NCBI GenBank assembly: GCA_017612655.1
Contig: JAGAFM010000047.1
Span: 1-64,000, forward strand
DNA: 64,000 nt
Reading direction: 5' to 3'
From: Clostridia bacterium
Lineage (GTDB): Bacteria > Bacillota > Clostridia > Oscillospirales > CAG-272
The notes under the pieces are model-generated. The model saw only the letters and a list, made by a program, of their open reading frames with translations, had not been told where the DNA came from and searched no databases. Below are positions 32,638-41,607 of this stretch, in pieces. Both the position numbers and the translations under genes were made by a program. Position 1 is the first letter of the stretch; every line of letters starts with the position of its first letter.

Positions 32638-35592
32638 ATGACTTCTACTCCGGAGAACGATTTCGTCAGCATGTCTGATGCACTGCGGCAGAAACTGGAA
32701 GAAGGCCTCCGGCAAAACGAATCGGACCAGGATCTGCTTACCGCAGATGCGGAAGCAGAACAGCCATCGGACACAGACCTGGACACGTTTCGCGAGAGCG
32801 ACGTGGAAAACTACGAAGAAAAGAAAAGAATCGCGGATGCCGTGGCGGCGTCTGTTTCCGACGAAGAGGTTTCCGACGAGGAACTGGAGGAAATCCTGCG
32901 CCGTTATCTGTCCAGCAACGGGACAACCGTTGTCAAGGGCGCTGTCGCGACGCCTGAACCTCAGGAAAAACCCAGTTCAGAGGCAGAAGAGCATCCCGCA
33001 GCGGAGCCGGCTGAGGCAGAAGGTGCCGACCTGGAAAAAGATATCGAAGATCTTCTGAACGGCTTTGAGTTTCCGGACGCGGATGAGTCCGAAGACGGTG
33101 AACCCGGGGACGAAACAAAATCTCACGAGGTCGCGGAAAGCGTCTCCGATTTCTCGGAAGAGGAAGAACCCGTAGAAGAGGTAATCTACGAGGAACCCGT
33201 TCAGAACGAAGAATCTGCAGAGCAGCCCCAGGAAGAAGCATCCGAAGAGGCCGGTTCGGGCGAGACTGACGACGGGAATCTTCCCGAAGACACTACCAAC
33301 GAACCCGTTTCGGATGAAGATTCCTCCCAGGAACCGATCCTTGATATCCCGAACCCGGAGGAACCGCTGAGTCTGGAAGATCCGTTTGTCGCAGAAACCT
33401 CAATGGAGGAACCTCAGGAAGAGATTCTCTCCGAGGGGGAGCCGGCTGAAGTTCCTTCGGAAACGGAGGAAGGGGTGTCCGGTTCCGAACAGGCGGACGA
33501 GCGCTCCGAAGCAGAAGAGATACCCGAAGGGTCCCCTGCTGCCGCCGTACAGGAAACAGATGCCAAAGACTCCGCTCCTTCCGACGAAGCCGATCTTTCC
33601 GAGGAGGATCTCGGAGAGCTCGGAGATCTTCTGGAAGGCATTTCGGAGGGCCCGGATGAAAAAGCCCCCGACAGAGCAGTGCAGGAAAAAGACGATACCG
33701 CCGTCGAGGGAATCGATCAGACCGATATCGACCTTGCAATTGCGTTCGGCCTGGAAAACGAACTGGAAAAGGAGAGAGACGGGAAAGAGGCGGATCTCGT
33801 TCACCGGGCGATCGGTGCAGGCAGACGCCGTCACATCAACGAGCTGCGTTCCTCCGAAAGAACCACGACCCCCAGCTCCCATGCGGAATACGTTTCCTCC
33901 TCTCAAAACAAAGAGATTTTCGCGGAATATAAGAAGAAGTACGAATCGGTTCTGCTGCGGCTTGCCGCTGCGGTGATTCTCACCATCCTGCTGTTCTTCC
34001 TGGAAAACAACACCCTGCTCGGGATTACCCTTCCCTCCTTCCTGAACCGCGAAATGTACCCCATCGTCTACGTCCTGATCGATCTCCAAATTGTTCTCCT
34101 TCTCGCAGCTCTGATCGGCAATTCCCTGAAATCCGGCATCAAATCTCTCTTTTCGAAACGTCCGATGCCGGAAAGTCTCACGGTTACTCTTCTGATCGGA
34201 GCAGCTGTTTATACGGCAGTCATTGCTTCTCTTTGCCCCATGCACGGACTCCAGATGTATAATTTCCCGATTTCGTTCGCGATTCTGCTTCACCTGATTG
34301 CTGAATTCATGAATCTGCGGCGCGAAATCATGACCTTCAAAATCATCTCCTCCCGGAAACTGAAATACGTCGTGGATTCGATCTCCGGAGAAGAAACCAA
34401 AGCAGAAGTCAGTCTCTTTTCCAAATATCTCATGGATGACCCCTCCATGTTCCGGATCAAGCAGACCGAGTTCGTCGACCATTACTTCCGGAGGACAGAA
34501 GCCTACCCGGTCAGCCGGCTGGCTCTACGGCTCGCCATCCCGGTCGGTGTTCTGATCGCGCTCGTGTTCTTCTGCGTTCAGTTCGTCATGACGAGGCAGC
34601 TCTATACTTCGCTGAACACCTCCTACATCTCCCTGTTCCTGACGCTGCCCGCCGGAACCCTGTTGGCCCTGTCCTATCCGATGTATCATGCATCCCGGAT
34701 CTCCTATGACCGCGACAGTGCGTTTATCGGCGAAGCAAGCCTAGGCGAGTATGCAGACGCTTCGGTCGTTACCTTTGACGACAAGGAAGTGTTCCCCGGA
34801 CGTCTTGCAAGAATTCAAAATGTTCGGATGTACGGAGATTCGCGCATCGACCATGTTATGTATGCCGCAGCCAGTGTCTTTCATGCGGTAGGCGGCCCTC
34901 TCGCCGAAGTATTTGAAACGGCTTCCGGAGAAATCGGATACGCTTCCGATGTAACGCTGGTATCCATTCAGGAAGACGGTATCGAGGCGAAGCTGGGCGA
35001 AGATACCGTGCTTTGCGGGAAGTGCTCCTTCATGAACCGTTACGGGTACGAGATCAGACAGAGCGAAAGCGAGATAACCGGGGAGAAATCGGGAGAGCGA
35101 CCCATGCTGTACGTGGCTCTCCGGAACAGCATGGCTGCAGCGTTCAGTCTGAGGTATGCTGTGGAGCCTGATTTTGAACTGGTTCTGAAGCAGCTGTACC
35201 GCCAGAATGTCTGCGTCGGAATCAAGACCAGCGATCCAAATATTGACGACAATCTGCTCGCGCAGAAGATTAAACTCTCCAAGTATCCGATCCGGATTAT
35301 CAAGTGCGCTCAACCCGAGGAGACGGAAATCGTAGTGGAGCGGATGTCTTCGGGCATCGTATCACGCTCCGGCGCCAAGGCCCTTCTTCAGACTCTCGCA
35401 ATGTGCGAGCGGATCCTCTCCGCGAACCGGACCAACCGGATCATCCGCGTTCTTTCCATTCTCCTGGCCGTTGCGGCAATTGCCGCCTTTGTAGCGCTCA
35501 GGATTTCTCCCAACATCGCACCCATCTGGATTGTGCTGTATCAGCTGTTCTGGTGTATCCCCGTCGTCATACTGTCCCGATACACCATCTGA
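32638..35592 (+). CDS. Large acidic membrane protein with a degenerate P-type ATPase-like fold
   Basis: The product is 984 residues from ATG 32638 (GTG 32629 is possible; AAAGG lies upstream). Residues 1 to about 390 are extremely rich in Glu, Asp, Ser and Pro and probably disordered. A short basic patch (GAGRRRHINELR) follows, then membrane helices at about 440-460, 473-495, 514-533, 541-560, 624-650 and 664-685. A soluble domain of about 250 residues and a final helix pair at about 939-980 complete it. The order mimics P1B ATPases: LSYP sits where [10 protein letters not shown] should be, and FDDKEVFPG (Asp714/715) where the DKTGT phosphorylation site should be. KTGT, TGE and GDGxNDxP are absent. 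It is thus probably a non-pumping relative with unknown function. It is cotranscribed with rlmB by spacing. Confidence 0.7.
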   Translation: MTSTPENDFVSMSDALRQKLEEGLRQNESDQDLLTADAEAEQPSDTDLDTFRESDVENYEEKKRIADAVAASVSDEEVSDEELEEILRRYLSSNGTTVVKGAVATPEPQEKPSSEAEEHPAAEPAEAEGADLEKDIEDLLNGFEFPDADESEDGEPGDETKSHEVAESVSDFSEEEEPVEEVIYEEPVQNEESAEQPQEEASEEAGSGETDDGNLPEDTTNEPVSDEDSSQEPILDIPNPEEPLSLEDPFVAETSMEEPQEEILSEGEPAEVPSETEEGVSGSEQADERSEAEEIPEGSPAAAVQETDAKDSAPSDEADLSEEDLGELGDLLEGISEGPDEKAPDRAVQEKDDTAVEGIDQTDIDLAIAFGLENELEKERDGKEADLVHRAIGAGRRRHINELRSSERTTTPSSHAEYVSSSQNKEIFAEYKKKYESVLLRLAAAVILTILLFFLENNTLLGITLPSFLNREMYPIVYVLIDLQIVLLLAALIGNSLKSGIKSLFSKRPMPESLTVTLLIGAAVYTAVIASLCPMHGLQMYNFPISFAILLHLIAEFMNLRREIMTFKIISSRKLKYVVDSISGEETKAEVSLFSKYLMDDPSMFRIKQTEFVDHYFRRTEAYPVSRLALRLAIPVGVLIALVFFCVQFVMTRQLYTSLNTSYISLFLTLPAGTLLALSYPMYHASRISYDRDSAFIGEASLGEYADASVVTFDDKEVFPGRLARIQNVRMYGDSRIDHVMYAAASVFHAVGGPLAEVFETASGEIGYASDVTLVSIQEDGIEAKLGEDTVLCGKCSFMNRYGYEIRQSESEITGEKSGERPMLYVALRNSMAAAFSLRYAVEPDFELVLKQLYRQNVCVGIKTSDPNIDDNLLAQKIKLSKYPIRIIKCAQPEETEIVVERMSSGIVSRSGAKALLQTLAMCERILSANRTNRIIRVLSILLAVAAIAAFVALRISPNIAPIWIVLYQLFWCIPVVILSRYTI

Positions 35593-35621
35593 AAGCAGAC
35601 GCTCTGTACAGAAGCAGCAGC

Positions 35622-35670
35622 AAAAACCCCGGAATGACCTGCCGAGCAATCGGTGGGTTCTTCCGGGGTT
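35622..35670. terminator. Bidirectional terminator between convergent genes
   Basis: AACCCCGGAA pairs with TTCCGGGGTT around a loop of about 25 bases. On the minus strand the stem is followed by TTTTTG, a good terminator for the esterase gene; on the plus strand the T-run is weak. Confidence 0.65.
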
Positions 35671-35695
35671 AACTGTTAAAGAAACCGTTTAGTTG

Positions 35696-36349
35696 TCAAA
35701 TCGCATCTGCCAGCCACTCGATCAGATCGCTCTGCTCATAGGCCGGAACCCAGCTGCCGTGTCCGACCCTGTCGTAAGCGGTCAGAGAAATCTCTATGCC
35801 GTTACCGCGTGCAGCCTCCACCATGACCTGAGAATAGTAAAACGGGACACAAGCATCATCCAGTCCGTGATAGACACGAATCCGTCCGCTCTTAAGCGCT
35901 CCCGCCCGCCAGGACATTCCTCCTCCGCAGATCGGTGCGCCGCGGTAGAACATCTCCGGGAAAGTCGTCAGAAGTTCCCACGTTCCGAAGCCTCCCATAG
36001 AGAGGCCCGTCACACTGATCCGGCCTTTGTCAGCGTTCAGGTCCTCCGCTACCGCTTCAATCCATTCTTTGACCTGATAGGCGAGATGATTCCAAACCAT
36101 TCCTTCCGGACACTGGGGGGACGCGGTAATTACGCGCAGGCCGTGGTAATCCGGATTGGCGCAAAACAGCTTCGCGATCCCGTGAACCTTTACCAATTCC
36201 AAATCCGTTCCGCGCTCCCCTGCGCCATGGAGAAACAAAATGAGCGGAAGCCTCTCCTTTGCAGGATCGAATCCGGTCGGAACCGTAACCCATCCGGTCA
36301 GATCGCCCGCGACCGGAACCTTTCTGGTATACACCGAAACAGAATCCAT
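35696..36349 (-). CDS. Alpha/beta-hydrolase, esterase/prolyl-oligopeptidase-like
   Basis: The protein has 217 residues from ATG 36349 with GGAGGTACTT directly upstream; the frame to 36469 overruns into the mgtE end and is not used. The fold is clear: oxyanion-loop ILFLHGAGERG, nucleophile Ser117 in the elbow TGLSMGGFG, the acid in HGLDDACVPF and His in VGHGSWVPAY. The HGAGERG start is typical of the phospholipase/carboxylesterase (PhoPQ/LpqC-like) group that hydrolyses aryl or acetyl esters. There is no signal peptide, so it is cytoplasmic. It lies 64 bases downstream of mgtE on the same strand. Confidence 0.82.
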   Translation of the reverse strand: MDSVSVYTRKVPVAGDLTGWVTVPTGFDPAKERLPLILFLHGAGERGTDLELVKVHGIAKLFCANPDYHGLRVITASPQCPEGMVWNHLAYQVKEWIEAVAEDLNADKGRISVTGLSMGGFGTWELLTTFPEMFYRGAPICGGGMSWRAGALKSGRIRVYHGLDDACVPFYYSQVMVEAARGNGIEISLTAYDRVGHGSWVPAYEQSDLIEWLADAI

Positions 36350-36413
36350 AAGTACCTCCCACGCCGGAGAGACGGACAAGGGATCCGTTCCTCCGTCTCT
36401 GAAATCGAAAAAA

Positions 36414-37766
36414 CTAGGATAGCAAGAGAGTTGCGACCCGGAAATATACGGCCAGCGCCAATGCGTCAACTATCGTAGTAATAAACGGACTTGCCATGAC
36501 AGCCGGGTCAAATCCGATCCGCTTTGCAAGAATCGGGAGCAGACACCCTACGATCTTTGCGATGAAAACGACTGCAACCAGCGTGATGCAGACGACCGCC
36601 GCCACCTGGACAGCCACCTGATCCACCACCAGTATTTTCACAAAATTGGCAGCTGCAAGAGTCAAACCGCAGAGGAGAGAAACACGGATCTCCTTCCAAA
36701 GAACCGAAAGCCAGTCGGAAAAGGAGATCTCTCCCAAAGAAAGACCACGGATGATAGTCACCGAAGACTGTCCTCCGGCATTTCCTCCTGTGTCCATCAG
36801 CATCGGGATAAAGGCCGTCAGGACGACATAGCGGGAAAGAGCGTCTTCAGCGGAAGTTATGATTTTTCCGGTAAAGGTCGCGGATATCATCAGCAGAAGA
36901 AGCCAGGGGATGCGCTGCTTCCAGGTTGCAAAAACGCCGGTTTTCAGATAGGTCTTCTCAGACGGCAGAATAGCCGCCATTTTTTCCATGTCCTCCGTCG
37001 CCTCTTCCGTCAGGACGTCGATAGCGTCATCGAACGTGACGATACCGACCAGACGATCCTCGTTATCCACGACGGGAAGCGCCAGAAAACCGTATTTATT
37101 CAGGGTCTGTGCCACATCTTCCTTGTCATCCGTGGTCCGACAGAAGACCACATTTTCTTCCATCAGATCTCCAACCGTCATGTTGCGGGAACAAAGAAGA
37201 AGCTGCTGTACGGAAACCACGCCCTGCAGTTTCCGGTTCCGGTCAATCACATAACAGGTATAAATGGTCTCTTTGTCGTAACCGTTTTCCCGAATGTGAT
37301 CGAAAGCCTGATCGATCGTCATCTCTCGGGAAAGGTCGACAAACTCGACCGTCATGATGCTTCCCGCACTGTCTGCGGGATACTGAAGGATTTCGTTGAT
37401 TGACTTTCTCATTTCGGGCGAGACGTACTGAATCATACGCCGCACCACGTTGGCAGGCATTTCTTCGATGATGTCGACGGTATCGTCGACATACAACTCA
37501 TCAATGACCGCCTTCAATTCACTGTCCGAAAACGCTGTAATCAGCTTTTTCTGCTGTTCGCTGTCCATTTCCACAAACGTGTCTGCCGCCAGCGTTTTCG
37601 GCAGCAGACGAAACAGAAGCGTCACGTCTTCGATCGGAAGCTCCTCAAACAGAAGCGCGATATCAGCTGGCATCATTTCCTTGATGATGCCGTACAGTTT
37701 CGCATACTTCTTTTCGGATAGGAGTTCCTTTGCCTCCTCGGCAATCTGGTTCAGGTCGTCCTGCAT
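36414..37766 (-). CDS. mgtE: MgtE magnesium channel/transporter
   Basis: The 450-residue protein has the complete MgtE layout. The N-terminal superhelical domain (residues 1-130) carries acidic Mg sensors. Two CBS domains follow (about 135-255; YTCYVIDRNRKLQGVVSV and LALPVVDNEDRLVGIVTFDDA), then a connecting plug helix, then five membrane helices (about 285-450). The selectivity segment lies around PMLMDTGGNAGGQSSV, and ends near GFDPAVMASPFITTIVDALA. Cytosolic Mg2+ binding closes the pore. GAGGAGG precedes the ATG. A consensus promoter lies about 365 bases upstream, leaving a long leader. Confidence 0.96.
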   Translation of the reverse strand: MQDDLNQIAEEAKELLSEKKYAKLYGIIKEMMPADIALLFEELPIEDVTLLFRLLPKTLAADTFVEMDSEQQKKLITAFSDSELKAVIDELYVDDTVDIIEEMPANVVRRMIQYVSPEMRKSINEILQYPADSAGSIMTVEFVDLSREMTIDQAFDHIRENGYDKETIYTCYVIDRNRKLQGVVSVQQLLLCSRNMTVGDLMEENVVFCRTTDDKEDVAQTLNKYGFLALPVVDNEDRLVGIVTFDDAIDVLTEEATEDMEKMAAILPSEKTYLKTGVFATWKQRIPWLLLLMISATFTGKIITSAEDALSRYVVLTAFIPMLMDTGGNAGGQSSVTIIRGLSLGEISFSDWLSVLWKEIRVSLLCGLTLAAANFVKILVVDQVAVQVAAVVCITLVAVVFIAKIVGCLLPILAKRIGFDPAVMASPFITTIVDALALAVYFRVATLLLS

Positions 37767-38121
37767 TGCAGTTCCTCCTCAAGTTCATTCCCGGTTTTCT
37801 GGGGTGTGCGAAGATGCGTTGGAATGATTGTAGGTAGGAAGTACGAACGGTATCAGAGATACCGCCTCAGGCGCAAAGCGGGATCAAGCAAGAATACGCC
37901 GTCAGAAAACAATTCTCTTGGAGAGACCGGAAAACACGTCGAACGGCGCGCCCCCGGTCGTGCGCTCTCGCCCACCCGGTTTTGCACCGCTACTACCTCC
38001 TGCGTCCATCCGGCTCTCACCTCTCTTTGCTGTTTCAAAAAATGATATCGGTCCGGCTTCCGTTCTGCCTGCTCAAGCGGGCAGGGCGTGATTCGTTTTG
38101 AGATGTTCCCCGCCGGACTGA
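37767..38121 (-). promoter_or_regulatory. Long mgtE leader that looks structured, possible unrecognised riboswitch or sRNA
   Basis: The transcript from the promoter at 38128-38156 would carry about 355 nt before mgtE. The first part pairs GTCCGGC with GCCGGAC around a 54-nt insert containing the hairpin CTGCCCGCTTGAGCAGGCAG, followed by TTTTTTT. A second domain pairs AGAGCCGGA with TCCGGTCTCT and encloses GCGGTGCAAAACCG and a GCGAGAGC tetraloop hairpin. The perfect hairpin CGGTATC-TCT-GATACCG at 37848-37864 comes last. I could not match it to the M-box consensus, T-box or other class I know. The 668-base gap 37767-38434 contains no gene. Confidence 0.45.
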
Positions 38122-38127
38122 CGATTC

Positions 38128-38156
38128 ATTATATCTCTTTTTCCTCTCCTTGTCAA
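38128..38156 (-). promoter_or_regulatory. Perfect-consensus sigma-A promoter facing mgtE
   Basis: On the minus strand TTGACA, exactly 17 bases and TATAAT. This is the only promoter found in the window that matches both hexamers completely. The predicted start lies near 38121. Confidence 0.8.
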
Positions 38157-38310
38157 GAGAACGCACGGTTCGTTTTCTCTCTCCGAGAAGCCGGACGCCC
38201 TGCGGCTTCCGGACTCGCCCGGGTCTCGTTCAGAATCAAACTGATTCTTGTGAAAAAACTTCCATCTTTTTGCCAATAACCCTCTATCTTTCGTTTGTAA
38301 AACCAATTTG

Positions 38311-38333
38311 ATGAAAAAAGTTTCGTTTTTCAT
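38311..38333. promoter_or_regulatory. Inverted repeat upstream of argG, operator candidate
   Basis: ATGAAAAA and TTTTTCAT form a perfect 8-bp inverted repeat with a 7-base centre, 20 bases upstream of the argG -35 box. ArgR operators are AT-rich palindromes of about 18 bp with TGAAT half-sites, and this is only loosely similar. Confidence 0.3.
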
Positions 38334-38353
38334 GAAATTTTTCGCTATCCCCC

Positions 38354-38382
38354 TTTTCAAACGAATCAAAACGTGATATAAT
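38354..38382 (+). promoter_or_regulatory. Sigma-A promoter of argGH
   Basis: TTTTCA, a 17-bp spacer and TATAAT with a TGA extension. The predicted start near 38389 gives a leader of about 46 nt before argG. Confidence 0.7.
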
Positions 38383-38434
38383 AAGAGTTGTCTTGCAGCT
38401 GTTATTGAATCCAAAAGGAAGAAAGGGTCCCATC

Positions 38435-39670
38435 ATGGAAAAAAAGCAAATCAAGAAAGTCGTTTTGGCTTATTCCGGAGGACTGGATACCTCCATTATT
38501 ATCCCGTGGCTGCGGGAAAATTACAACAATCCCGAAATCATTGCGGTTTCCGGCAATGTAGGCCAGGGGACGGAGCTGGACGGGCTGGAGGAAAAGGCAC
38601 TGAAAACAGGCGCTTCCAAGCTTTATATCGAAGATCTCCGCGAAGAATATATCCGGGATTTCATCTATCCCTGTCTCAAGGCGGATGCCAAGTATGAGGA
38701 CTATCTTCTCGGTACTTCCCACGCCAGGCCATGCATCGCCAAGAGGCTTGTGGAAATTGCAAAGAAAGAAGGGGCTGACGCAATCTGTCACGGATGCACC
38801 GGAAAAGGAAACGATCAGGTCCGGTTTGAACTGACCATCAAAGCGTTTGCTCCCGGAATGACCATCATCGCCCCCTGGAGGGAATGGGATATCAAATCCC
38901 GGGATGAGGAAATCGACTATGCGGAGGCGCACAATGTCCCGCTCCGAATCAGCAGAGAGACCAACTATTCCAAGGATAAGAATCTCTGGCATCTGAGCCA
39001 CGAGGGGATGGATCTGGAAAGCCCCGCGAATGAACCGCAGTACGGCAAACCCGGTTTTTTGGAAATGACCGTTCCGCCCGAGCAGGCGCCTGATGTTCCG
39101 ACTTATGTTTCGATTCATTTCGAAAAAGGGATCCCGACAGCTGTCAACGGAACGGAGATGAATCCGATCCAGCTGGTCGAGACACTGAACCGGATCGGTG
39201 GAGAAAATGCGATCGGCCTCCTGGACATTGTGGAAAACCGTCTGGTCGGCATGAAGAGCCGCGGTGTGTACGAAACCCCTGCGGGAACGATTCTCTACAA
39301 GGCACACAACGTTCTGGAAACGATTACGCTGGATAAGGAAACCTTCCATTTCCAGCAGTCCGTCATTGCCCCCAAAATGGCTGATCTGGTCTACAACGGT
39401 CTTTGGTTCACCCCGTTGAGAGAGGCTCTCTGTTCCTTTGTGGACAAAGTTCAGGAAAGGGTCACCGGGGATGTCAGACTGAAACTGTACAAGGGTAATC
39501 TGATCAACGCAGGAGTGACCTCTCCGTTCACCCTCTACGACGAGCAAACCGCGTCCTTTGGAGAAGACGATGATTACAACCAGGCTGACTCCCGCGGCTT
39601 TATCAATCTGTTCGGACTTCCGATCTCGGTAAAAGCCAAACTGGATGCCCGCAGGGAGAAAGAGACTTAA
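38435..39670 (+). CDS. argG: Argininosuccinate synthase
   Basis: The enzyme has 411 residues from ATG 38435 (AGAAAGGG upstream; the frame opens at 38393 without homology). The PP-loop ATP motif AYSGGLDTS is at about residues 10-18. Signature blocks are [33 protein letters not shown], and [15 protein letters not shown]. It joins citrulline and aspartate using ATP, the penultimate step of arginine synthesis. The lyase gene follows 60 bases later in the same direction. No other arg genes are in the window, so carbamoylation and citrulline supply are elsewhere. Confidence 0.97.
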   Translation: MEKKQIKKVVLAYSGGLDTSIIIPWLRENYNNPEIIAVSGNVGQGTELDGLEEKALKTGASKLYIEDLREEYIRDFIYPCLKADAKYEDYLLGTSHARPCIAKRLVEIAKKEGADAICHGCTGKGNDQVRFELTIKAFAPGMTIIAPWREWDIKSRDEEIDYAEAHNVPLRISRETNYSKDKNLWHLSHEGMDLESPANEPQYGKPGFLEMTVPPEQAPDVPTYVSIHFEKGIPTAVNGTEMNPIQLVETLNRIGGENAIGLLDIVENRLVGMKSRGVYETPAGTILYKAHNVLETITLDKETFHFQQSVIAPKMADLVYNGLWFTPLREALCSFVDKVQERVTGDVRLKLYKGNLINAGVTSPFTLYDEQTASFGEDDDYNQADSRGFINLFGLPISVKAKLDARREKET

Positions 39671-39730
39671 GAAAACGCTGTCGGATTTCCGTTCCCCCCA
39701 CCGACCGATGAAACGAGGTGTACTCCGCCG

Positions 39731-41107
39731 ATGAAAATGTGGGCAGGCCGCTTCACGAAAGAAGAGGATTCCCTAGTAAACGACTTCAATTCCTCCATTT
39801 CCTTTGACTGCAGAATGTACCGGGAAGATATCGAAGGAAGCATCGCGCACGCCACCATGCTGGGAACCTGCAATATCATTCCGAAAGAGGAGGCCGACGC
39901 CATCGTTGCAGGCCTCAGGGGCATTCTTGCCGATCTGGAAAGCGGCGCTCTTTCCATTGATCCCGAAGCGGAAGACATTCACATGTTCGTGGAGGAAATC
40001 CTGACAAATCGGATCGGGGACGCCGGAAAACGTCTTCACACAGCCCGTTCACGGAATGATCAGGTGGCACTGGATCTCCGCATGTACTGCAAAAGGGAAA
40101 TCCGGGAAGTTCAGACTCTGATTCGGGGCCTTCTCGGAGCGATTGCCGATCAGGCCGAAAAAAACGCGGATGCCGTCATGAGCGGTTATACCCACCTTCA
40201 GCGTGCGCAGCCGGTCACGTTTGCGCACTCAATTCTCGCCTATGCCCAGATGCTGATCCGCGACTTGTCCCGGCTGGACGAGACTTTCAAGAGAACCGAT
40301 TTCATGCCGCTCGGATCCGGGGCTCTGGCATCAACCACCTATCCGATCGACCGCAGGATGACGGCGGAACTGTTAGGATTTCATGAAATAACTCTGAATT
40401 CGATCGATGGTGTTTCGGACAGGGATTTTGCGATCGAATTCTGCTCGGATCTTTCCATTCTGATGATGCACCTGAGCCGATTCTCCGAGGAAATCATCCT
40501 CTGGTGTTCCTCTGAGTTCCGCTTTCTTGAACTGGACGATGCTTTTTCTACCGGTTCATCCATCATGCCTCAGAAGAAAAACCCGGATATAGCGGAACTG
40601 GTTCGGGGAAAGACCGGACGCGTTTACGGAGATTTGCAAACCCTGCTTGTCGTAATGAAAGGGCTTCCCCTTGCCTACAACAAAGACATGCAGGAAGACA
40701 AGGAAGCGCTTTTTGACGCGATTGACACCGCAAAACAGGCGCTGAAAGTTTTCACCCGGATGTTTGAAACCGTCACAGTTCGAAAAGACAATCTTCGGAG
40801 CTCGGCTTCCGAAGGGTTTATCAACGCAACCGACTGTGCCGACTATCTGACCAAAAAGGGACTTCCGTTCCGCTCCGCGTACCGAATCGTTGGGCAACTG
40901 GTCGGTTACTGCATCCAGCAGAAAAAAACGCTCGAAACCCTCTCTCTTGACGAGTACCGGACCTTTTCCGGTCTCTTTGAAGAAGATATCTTCGGTGCCA
41001 TTAATCTGGAAAACTGTGTCAGCAGCAGAAAAGCCGAAGGCGGCCCATCTATGCAAAGCGTACTGAAACAGATCGCAACGGTCAGAGAACTGATATCCGG
41101 ATCCTGA
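39731..41107 (+). CDS. argH: Argininosuccinate lyase
   Basis: The 458-residue protein of the fumarase/aspartase superfamily splits argininosuccinate into arginine and fumarate. It has the N-terminal [11 protein letters not shown], the substrate-binding [29 protein letters not shown] with the catalytic histidine, and the signature loop [12 protein letters not shown] carrying the catalytic serine. Length is typical. GAGGTG precedes the ATG. It forms a two-gene operon with argG, transcribed from the promoter at 38354. Confidence 0.97.
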   Translation: MKMWAGRFTKEEDSLVNDFNSSISFDCRMYREDIEGSIAHATMLGTCNIIPKEEADAIVAGLRGILADLESGALSIDPEAEDIHMFVEEILTNRIGDAGKRLHTARSRNDQVALDLRMYCKREIREVQTLIRGLLGAIADQAEKNADAVMSGYTHLQRAQPVTFAHSILAYAQMLIRDLSRLDETFKRTDFMPLGSGALASTTYPIDRRMTAELLGFHEITLNSIDGVSDRDFAIEFCSDLSILMMHLSRFSEEIILWCSSEFRFLELDDAFSTGSSIMPQKKNPDIAELVRGKTGRVYGDLQTLLVVMKGLPLAYNKDMQEDKEALFDAIDTAKQALKVFTRMFETVTVRKDNLRSSASEGFINATDCADYLTKKGLPFRSAYRIVGQLVGYCIQQKKTLETLSLDEYRTFSGLFEEDIFGAINLENCVSSRKAEGGPSMQSVLKQIATVRELISGS

Positions 41108-41153
41108 CCGTTCCCCGTCCTTTACTTTTTCACTCTCAAGGAGGAAGCAGAAA

Positions 41154-41504
41154 ATGCCGAAGAAAAAGAATCCCGCAGACGATCTCGTCTACGAGACAAA
41201 AATCAACCCGGAAAACAAAGACCTCATCCACACCGCGAAAAAGAAGGGATCTTCCGGAGAAAAGAAAAAGACGGATCAGGAAGACTATCACGATTACTGG
41301 TCCGATGACTTCTCCGAAGAGAGGGACCCTTTTGACGAAATGGACCCGGATCCCGAAATGATGATTATCTACGACCTGATCTCCCGGATGGTCGCATCCG
41401 AGTGCGAGAACGCACTCTGGCAGGCATATGCGGCACTCGACGAGGTAGACTCCATTCAGGCCGCCAAAAGAAAAATCCGCGAGCTGATGAAACAGTATCG
41501 ATAG
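41154..41504 (+). CDS. Small highly charged protein of unknown function
   Basis: I do not recognise this 116-residue product. A strong RBS (AAGGAGGAAGC) precedes the ATG 46 bases after argH, and a good terminator follows the stop, so it looks like a real third gene of the arg transcript. The N-terminal 45 residues are Lys-rich, the middle is Asp/Glu-rich (DDFSEERDPFDEMDPDPEM), and residues 70-116 form two predicted amphipathic helices (MIIYDLISRMVASECENALW and the basic end IQAAKRKIRELMKQYR). There is no signal peptide or membrane helix. A link to arginine metabolism is only positional. Confidence 0.6.
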   Translation: MPKKKNPADDLVYETKINPENKDLIHTAKKKGSSGEKKKTDQEDYHDYWSDDFSEERDPFDEMDPDPEMMIIYDLISRMVASECENALWQAYAALDEVDSIQAAKRKIRELMKQYR

Positions 41505-41517
41505 AGAGAACCGTCTC

Positions 41518-41560
41518 GCCGTGCTTTTGTTGCATCCGCAACAGAAACACGGCTTTTTTT
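41518..41560 (+). terminator. Rho-independent terminator of the argGH transcript
   Basis: GCCGTG...GTTGC pairs with GCAAC...CACGGC around ATCC and is followed by TTTTTTT. It separates the arg genes from the ABC importer operon. Confidence 0.85.
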
Positions 41561-41607
41561 CTGTTATGCTTTCACAGAAATCAATCTATTTAAAGAAGGT
41601 GAACCTC

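Noticed and set aside
37767..38121. M-box, T-box, c-di-GMP or SRP RNA in the mgtE leader
   Set aside because: Short resemblances exist (AGGTGAG, GGAGGTAG, GGTGCAAA), but none of the classes' other invariant elements are present in order.
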